From DAITMV01 sp046318595 (GTDB lineage: Bacteria; Pseudomonadota; Gammaproteobacteria; Burkholderiales; Burkholderiaceae_B), in the NCBI GenBank assembly GCA_046318595.1, contig JBKCTV010000006.1:1-6157 (forward strand): a DNA stretch of 6,157 nucleotides, written 5' to 3'. Under the pieces are notes generated by a model. The model ran no database searches and was not told where the DNA came from. It saw only the letters and a program-made list of their open reading frames with translations. Within the stretch, counting starts at the first letter, position 1; each line of letters opens with the position of its first letter. Both the position numbers and the translations under genes were made by a program. Shown here piece by piece: positions 3,801-6,157 of this stretch.

Positions 3801-6157
3801 CAGAGGTAGCAGCCACACTTCCGGAGAAGACGCCGGCTGTCAATCTGTCGGTGCTCGGGTTGTACGTCAGCCCCGTGTCGGTGCTGAGGCTCTGGCTGCC
3901 GCTGACCGCATTGGCAAAAGTTAAGTAGCGCGTTGCGTTTGTGGTATTGTCCGCCGCCGTCGTGAGCGTCGCAGCGTTGCCTGTGATGTTGCTGTCCGTG
4001 TAGGCAACTGTTTTACGGGTCGGCGTGCCGCTGTTGTTGGTGAGGTACAGATTTGTGCCATCGAATTCGACCGCGCCGAACACCGGGATCGTCAAGTTCG
4101 TGCCGGACTGGAACTTCAACGGTGCCACGGTCGTGGTGCCAGCGGCCAGGTTGATCGTATTGCTGAACGTGCCGGTCGTAGCGGTCAGCCCGCCGTTGGC
4201 GGCGAGTGCGCCGGTCAAGGTGGTTGCACCCGTTACGCCGAGGGTGCCGCCAACCGTCAGGTTGCTGCTAAAGCTGCCCGCGCCGGTCACATCCAGCGTC
4301 GTACCTGGATTGATGTTACCAATCCCGACCCGACCGTTATACACAGTCAAGGTGGAGTTAGTAGTGTCATTTGTCAGGATTATTCGAGCACCCGTACTTG
4401 CAGTGCGAAGCACAGCGTCGCCCGCAGCCGCATTCGTAGCCCAACCACCGCCGCCGTTAGAGACTCCTAAAACAACCTCCTCTCCGGTACGGCCTACCGC
4501 AATTCCTACATTACCGTTATAGAAAGCACGGATCGCGCGAGAATTAGCGTCGACACCAGAAAATGTTCCGTAGCTTGCAACGGCTAAGTTGCCGCCAACC
4601 GTGGTGTTGCCAGACGGATTGATGGTAAACAGCGCGGTACCGCTATTATTTTGTGCTTCGAATAAATTACCTGTTTGTGAAGCAGCGGCCCTAACCACCA
4701 AACCTTTTTTAGCCGCTTCGGCATAAACTGACAACTTACCAGGCAAAGTTGCGTTATAAGCAGTGGTTCCAAGGGCGCCCACGGCCACATCGGACGTATC
4801 CGTGCCTAGATTGACAGGTAAACGCGTCGCATTATCACCTGTGACAGCATTAACCGTTGCAATATACGCACCAGCGGTGTAACGAAAAACACCGGAAACA
4901 GCACTGCCAATACTTTCAGTAGGACCAATCCACAACTGCCGGTTGTTGGTCTCGTTGTAACCCAAACCAATGAATAAACCATTCGAATTGTCGGTCGTCC
5001 CTCCCCCCAGACCGGCGCCGGTAATACGCAAGCCGGGGACGCTGGCGCTTTGCACAACCGCAACTTGTCCACTAAAAGTGCCGGTCGTACCGATCAAGCC
5101 ACCGTTCAGGGTCATACCGCCGAAAGTCGGCGTGCTGCTGGTCGCGATACTTTGCGGCAGGCTCAGGGTGATGCTGCCCGCGCCGTTCGTGACGTTGACC
5201 TGATTGCTGGTGCCCGTCAGGTTTGCCAGGGTGTAGCCGGTGCCATTGCCGATCAACAGTTGGCCGCTGCCCGGCGCAGTGTTCACGCCGGTGCCGCCAC
5301 GGGCAACAGCGACCGTGCCACTGGAAATATTGTCGCCGTTCAGGCCGGTGAGCGACGCGCCGCTGCCGGAGAACGATGCTGCCGTGACCGCGCCGCCAAA
5401 GGTACCGGTGCCGCCGACCGTCAGGTTGCCGGCGGCAGACAGCATCATGTTTTGAGTGAAGTTGTTGCTGGTGTCGGACTCGCCGAACCTGATACCACCT
5501 CCGCCTAACCCTTTCTGGTTGATGATATAGGTGGAGCCAGTACCAATGTTGCGGTTCCATTGCAAATAGGCGCCTTGATAGCTGGTGGTGCCGGTGCCGC
5601 CGACACTCAGCCCATCAACGGCCTTGATACCGCCGCTGACTTGGAGCAGGTTGGACTCATCGTCGGTCGTGGTTCCGATCAATACCCGCCCGCTAGTCGT
5701 GATACGTAGCCGTTCTTGATCAGAAGTATCGAGTCCGCCGATTATCTTGGTTCTGAAGGTTATATGATTCGAGTGATTCTCATCAATGAACCGGATCGTG
5801 GCCGGTGGTGTGTTAGTCCAGTTTGAATAATTAGCGAGGTGAATATCGCAGTACGTTCCGCCGCCGACCGCACCGTTCATCAAACTCAGCAACGGCAGGC
5901 CACTGCCAATCTGCGATGTTCGTGTAGCACTGATCATCCCGCTGGTGGCCTTGATACCGCCGGCGACTTGGAGTTTGTTAAGCGAACCGTCGTCGCCAGT
6001 AGCGCCGATGACGGTCACATCCTCAACGGCACGGCCCAGCACGATCGTGTTGGCGCTGCTGACCAGGGCACCAGAGCCCAGCGCGGTGGCGTAAGTTAAC
6101 TGCGTCGTCGTACCGGGCATGGCGTAGGCACCGACAAAGGTGTTGTTGCTGCCGGTC
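841..6157 (-). CDS. Giant tail-fibre/adhesin-like protein with two S74 chaperone domains (5' partial)
   Basis: This frame is open from the right edge to a TGA at 841-843, giving at least 1771 residues. The ATG at 6118-6120 is almost certainly internal: in-frame codons before it (TGSNNTFVGAYA) continue a repeat motif seen again near 2450. The chain is Gly/Thr/Ser/Asn-rich and built of fibre-shaft repeats with embedded globular modules, then head-like repeats, two peptidase S74 domains, two pentad-repeat stretches and a small beta-rich C-terminus. Such proteins are normally homotrimeric fibres, as in phage tail spikes or bacterial surface adhesins. S74 domains act as C-terminal intramolecular chaperones that cut themselves off after trimer folding. 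No transmembrane segment or YadA-type anchor is visible; any signal peptide would be outside the window. It is probably a surface or extracellular fibre, with a prophage or contractile-injection fibre as the alternative. No other phage genes are present to decide. Confidence 0.85.
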   Translation of the reverse strand, partial: TGSNNTFVGAYAMPGTTTQLTYATALGSGALVSSANTIVLGRAVEDVTVIGATGDDGSLNKLQVAGGIKATSGMISATRTSQIGSGLPLLSLMNGAVGGGTYCDIHLANYSNWTNTPPATIRFIDENHSNHITFRTKIIGGLDTSDQERLRITTSGRVLIGTTTDDESNLLQVSGGIKAVDGLSVGGTGTTSYQGAYLQWNRNIGTGSTYIINQKGLGGGGIRFGESDTSNNFTQNMMLSAAGNLTVGGTGTFGGAVTAASFSGSGASLTGLNGDNISSGTVAVARGGTGVNTAPGSGQLLIGNGTGYTLANLTGTSNQVNVTNGAGSITLSLPQSIATSSTPTFGGMTLNGGLIGTTGTFSGQVAVVQSASVPGLRITGAGLGGGTTDNSNGLFIGLGYNETNNRQLWIGPTESIGSAVSGVFRYTAGAYIATVNAVTGDNATRLPVNLGTDTSDVAVGALGTTAYNATLPGKLSVYAEAAKKGLVVRAAASQTGNLFEAQNNSGTALFTINPSGNTTVGGNLAVASYGTFSGVDANSRAIRAFYNGNVGIAVGRTGEEVVLGVSNGGGGWATNAAAGDAVLRTASTGARIILTNDTTNSTLTVYNGRVGIGNINPGTTLDVTGAGSFSSNLTVGGTLGVTGATTLTGALAANGGLTATTGTFSNTINLAAGTTTVAPLKFQSGTNLTIPVFGAVEFDGTNLYLTNNSGTPTRKTVAYTDSNITGNAATLTTAADNTTNATRYLTFANAVSGSQSLSTDTGLTYNPSTDRLTAGVFSGSVAATSGTFSSTLDVTGNITLPTSGTTAPSSQLYFGAAAQSSDTIALGRFNTSNDNAVLQLTLGDNPGSAPGGSGDEFRIVTSANENGTGAYNTRHYFRSNGDAYHAGTLAVTGATTLTGALAANGGLTTIGKISFDNTNGDKLQLWSNFGFGINSNNLNAFIPNGSYFSLRNGGSSTGANVFQVDGSGNTTVSGTLGVTGATTLTGALAANGGLSSTTGSFSSSVTATNFIGNINGLTSGQIAQSNFYNIIGPQQLDMNATVAASGVFRYDNGGPAMLNAPNDSSSISGVSQGDASRGMQIAIPFDSDNLYFRRGGSGWGAWQQTVTFNNIASAVSFGTNMRLGTNSLPPTSSTGTFNTAVGVSALGAKTDNTGSLNSAFGSYALANNTAGTNNSAFGLSAMNVNLEGSRNVAFGADALRQNMLGNNNSAVGYNTLRNNTGSNNTGLGHNAGNSNTSGSDNTFLGHSANSTSNALTYATALGSGSSVATSSTIVLGRTSDVTVIGDTGAATSGSSLYQGKLQVTGDIRTTGNVYAAGVQLTSDVRLKQNITQLNPQDTLTRLKSLGAYSYELTQDPTRQRRIGVLAQEVVNLFPEVALMNASGYYSVDYSALGAIAAASVGQLATKFDQFAGHFDFSPDGASLALKVQRLQVAAVETDALTSKKITAGQLSAQTLDGETLSFKAGAIDALTAQKLTVKSRLATDTLDAQSIFTKKLKAETLAAGRADLDSLSATDLSAQTATVSHLYQLSDIRLKENIIQYSPAAVLERLGALNIYNYSLKADTLKRRTTGVLAQEVVRLLPELTQIDEKGLYAVDYQALGAMAAASVGALNQKFEATGLQVKDAGGTLYVNLPKFEVSNLSAERIEAKRIKTAYLEAEEAKIKELEVQNLKANNTKSKNIEAGTVNSGQIDAFAALGAPVNAFTAANDAHYLVNTSAEDGSYSTATVFVSNGTARVVPISNQGIDVVAQGMQVQVVAPSKKVRVSWIRMS
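844..1074 (-). other. C-terminal beta-rich domain of the fibre protein
   Basis: The last 77 or so residues before the stop are rich in Val, Ser and Thr with alternating hydrophobic residues (ATVFVSNGTARVVPIS, then VQVVAPSKKVRVSWIRMS), suggesting a small beta-sandwich or barrel after the second pentad segment. It is part of the fragment that the S74 domains would release. I do not recognise a named family. Confidence 0.45.
1075..1250 (-). repeat. Pentad-repeat segment 2 of the fibre protein
   Basis: About eleven consecutive five-residue units of the form (L/I)-x-A-x-x are visible, for example LSAER, IEAKR, IKTAY, LEAEE, then LEVQN, LKANN, IEAGT. The segment is highly charged. The order L-x-A differs from classical pentapeptide repeats, A-(D/N)-L-x-x, so the fold is uncertain: a triangular beta-helix or trimeric beta-prism stalk is more likely than a heptad coiled coil. 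Confidence 0.55.
1311..1569 (-). other. Peptidase S74 intramolecular chaperone domain 2
   Basis: This copy starts at SDIRLKENI, where the Ser codon is 1567-1569 and the Lys five residues later is 1552-1554. These match the nucleophile/base Ser-Lys pair known from phage endosialidase chaperones, in which cleavage occurs just before the Ser. The later hallmarks GVLAQEV and VDYQALG are present, followed by an Ala-rich helix (AMAAASVGAL). All key residues are intact, so self-cleavage is predicted here. Confidence 0.85.
1570..1905 (-). repeat. Pentad-repeat segment 1 between the two S74 domains
   Basis: Roughly 110 residues between the two chaperone domains follow a five-residue rhythm with Leu/Ile at one position and often Ala two later: LQVAA, LTSKK, ITAGQ, LSAQT, LDGET, LTAQK, LTVKS, and others. 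It resembles segment 2 after the second S74 domain, so the pair [S74 + pentads] looks internally duplicated. It probably forms a stalk. Confidence 0.5.
1927..2193 (-). other. Peptidase S74 intramolecular chaperone domain 1
   Basis: This copy starts at SDVRLKQNI, with the predicted catalytic Ser at 2191-2193 and the Lys at 2176-2178. GVLAQEV and VDYSALG follow, then AIAAASVGQL and a short helix. It is clearly homologous to the second copy 208 residues downstream, but diverged in the variable loops (YELTQDPTRQRR versus YSLKADTLKRRT). All key residues are intact. Cleavage here would release about 450 residues, including the entire second S74 domain. Confidence 0.88.
2215..2451 (-). repeat. Beta-roll/VTVIG module, copy 2
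   Basis: The order of motifs is GSDNTFLG, LTYATALGSG, STIVLGR, SDVTVIGDTG, KLQVTGDIRTTGNV. The same order appears at the right edge of the window (copy 1). It connects the head repeats to the first S74 domain. The ATALGSG...IVLG core resembles the left-handed beta-roll repeats of trimeric autotransporter heads. Confidence 0.7.
2452..2754 (-). repeat. Array of ~17-residue GxxNxAxG head-like repeats
   Basis: Units begin GTFNTAVG, GSLNSAFG, GTNNSAFG, GSRNVAFG, GNNNSAVG and GSNNTGLG, continuing into GSDNTFLG of the next module, at 16-19 residue spacing. The pattern (Gly, Asn, small-hydrophobic, Gly, then Ala-Leu) is typical of trimeric beta-roll or beta-solenoid heads in fibres and YadA-like adhesins. 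The DNA here is visibly less GC-rich than the chaperone region, suggesting a separately acquired or exchanged module. Confidence 0.7.
2832..3093 (-). other. Pyocin-knob-like module in the fibre protein
   Basis: After a shaft segment the protein reads NFYNIIGPQQLDMN, then GVFRYDN, and ends with DNLYFRRGGSGWGAWQQTV. An early 'Ata-x-GvfrY' strand with a closing 'lyfR-x-G...WgaWq' motif is characteristic of the knob domains of pyocin and phage tail fibres, which contact cell-surface ligands. The call rests on these end motifs; the middle (MLNAPNDSSS...) is unassigned. Confidence 0.55.
3175..3237 (-). repeat. 63-bp shaft repeat, copy A
   Basis: Encodes GTLGVTGATTLTGALAANGG plus Leu. It differs from copy C (4186-4248) at one base and from copy B (3436-3498) at four. 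Such near-identity at DNA level points to recent duplication or gene conversion among shaft modules. Confidence 0.9.
3238..3435 (-). other. Globular insert in the fibre shaft
   Basis: Between 63-bp copies A and B the protein includes NGDKLQLWSNFGFGINSNN, NAFIPNGSYFSLRNGG and VFQVDGSGNTTVSG. This aromatic-rich, non-repetitive stretch resembles the small embedded modules of long environmental tail-fibre proteins. A ligand-binding role is a guess. Its DNA is AT-richer than the flanking repeats. Confidence 0.4.
3436..3498 (-). repeat. 63-bp shaft repeat, copy B
   Basis: Encodes GTLAVTGATTLTGALAANGG plus Leu. It has four base differences from copy A, one of which changes Gly to Ala, and three from copy C. 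The spacing between copies is a multiple of three, so exchange between them would keep the frame. Confidence 0.9.
3499..3745 (-). other. Globular insert with SQLYFGAAAQSSDTIALGRF and HYFRSNGD
   Basis: A second non-repetitive module lies just upstream (in protein order) of copy B: LYFGAAAQSSDTIALGRF, DEFRIVTSANENG and RHYFRSNGDAYHAG. It is probably a beta-rich domain of the kind inserted in phage and bacterial fibre shafts. No specific family is recognised. Confidence 0.4.
4186..4248 (-). repeat. 63-bp shaft repeat, copy C
   Basis: Encodes the same 21 residues as copy A with a single synonymous base change. It lies 750 bp further upstream in the gene than copy B and is followed in protein order by TATTGTFSNTINLAAG, another shaft repeat. 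Confidence 0.9.
4276..4350 (-). repeat. VGIG...P...LDV shaft motif
   Basis: NGRVGIGNINPGTTLDVTG matches the 'VGIGtxxPxxxLxV' motif common in long bacterial and phage fibre proteins. A related motif (SGRVLIGTTTDDESNLLQVS) occurs at about 5642-5705. Each seems to mark the junction from an inserted module back to the repetitive shaft. Confidence 0.55.
5101..5340 (-). repeat. ARGGTGVNT...ATSSTPTFGG shaft module
   Basis: The motif order is SSGTVAVARGGTG, GQLLIGNGTGYTLANLTG, NQVNVTNGAGSITLSLP, QSIATSSTPTFGGMTLNGG. This is a recurrent shaft block in phage-type and environmental tail-fibre proteins, recognisable from memory. It is GC-rich, unlike the segment at about 4360-5040. Confidence 0.6.
5938..6157 (-). 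repeat. Beta-roll/VTVIG module, copy 1 (cut by window edge)
   Basis: The visible motif order is TGSNNTFVGAYA, LTYATALGSG, NTIVLGR, EDVTVIGATG, KLQVAGGIKATSG, matching copy 2 at 2215-2451. Because GSNNTF at the edge is the last unit of a head-repeat array in copy 2, another such array probably lies just outside the window. Confidence 0.7.

Noticed and set aside
4025..4522. Plus-strand open frame rich in Val, Pro and Ala
   Set aside because: It repeats VAVSPPLAASAPVKVV-like wording only because the opposite strand carries shaft repeats; no start signal or family match.
6118..6120. ATG at 6118-6120 as the true start of the fibre gene
   Set aside because: The frame stays open to the window edge and the preceding codons (GSNNTFVGAYA) match an internal repeat motif, so the gene continues outside.

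Overview
The window holds two convergent protein-coding genes and a short gap between them. I see no RNA genes, CRISPR array or intact insertion sequence. The content suggests a Gram-negative bacterium, most likely a beta-proteobacterium of the Burkholderiales. The first gene resembles the TALE-like 'Bat' proteins of endofungal Mycetohabitans (Burkholderia rhizoxinica) more than Xanthomonas TALEs, and the second is a very long, high-GC tail-fibre-like protein. The taxonomic placement is inference.

Positions 1-598 (+): a small gene (ATG at 23 behind a clear GGAGG ribosome-binding site) encodes a 191-residue protein. Its C-terminal half is three tandem 33-residue units with the TALE/Bat repeat signature. 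The middle unit is near-canonical and the outer two are degenerate and cap-like. This looks like a miniature or contracted TALE-like protein with essentially one canonical DNA-binding repeat. It is the most interesting item in the window.

Positions 599-840: a gap with no convincing gene. It contains a 32-codon minus-strand reading frame that could be a gene remnant, plus a few weak inverted repeats.

Positions 841-6157 (-): the 3' part of a giant gene that enters from the right edge (at least 1771 residues; the true start is outside the window). The protein is a mosaic fibre or adhesin. In order from N- to C-terminus it has a beta-roll/GxNNTF module, many Gly/Thr/Ser-rich shaft repeats (GVTGATTLTG, TTGTFS, VxIG...LxV motifs), embedded globular modules, a pyocin-knob-like module, a block of seven ~17-residue GxxNxAxG head repeats, a first peptidase S74 intramolecular chaperone domain, a pentad-repeat segment, a second intact S74 domain, a second pentad segment and a small beta-rich C-terminal domain. 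The two S74 domains imply trimeric folding with autoproteolytic release of the C-terminal part. Having two in one chain is unusual.

The genes converge, so they are not an operon. A TALE-like protein and a giant surface fibre would both suit a host-associated lifestyle, but the window itself shows no functional link.
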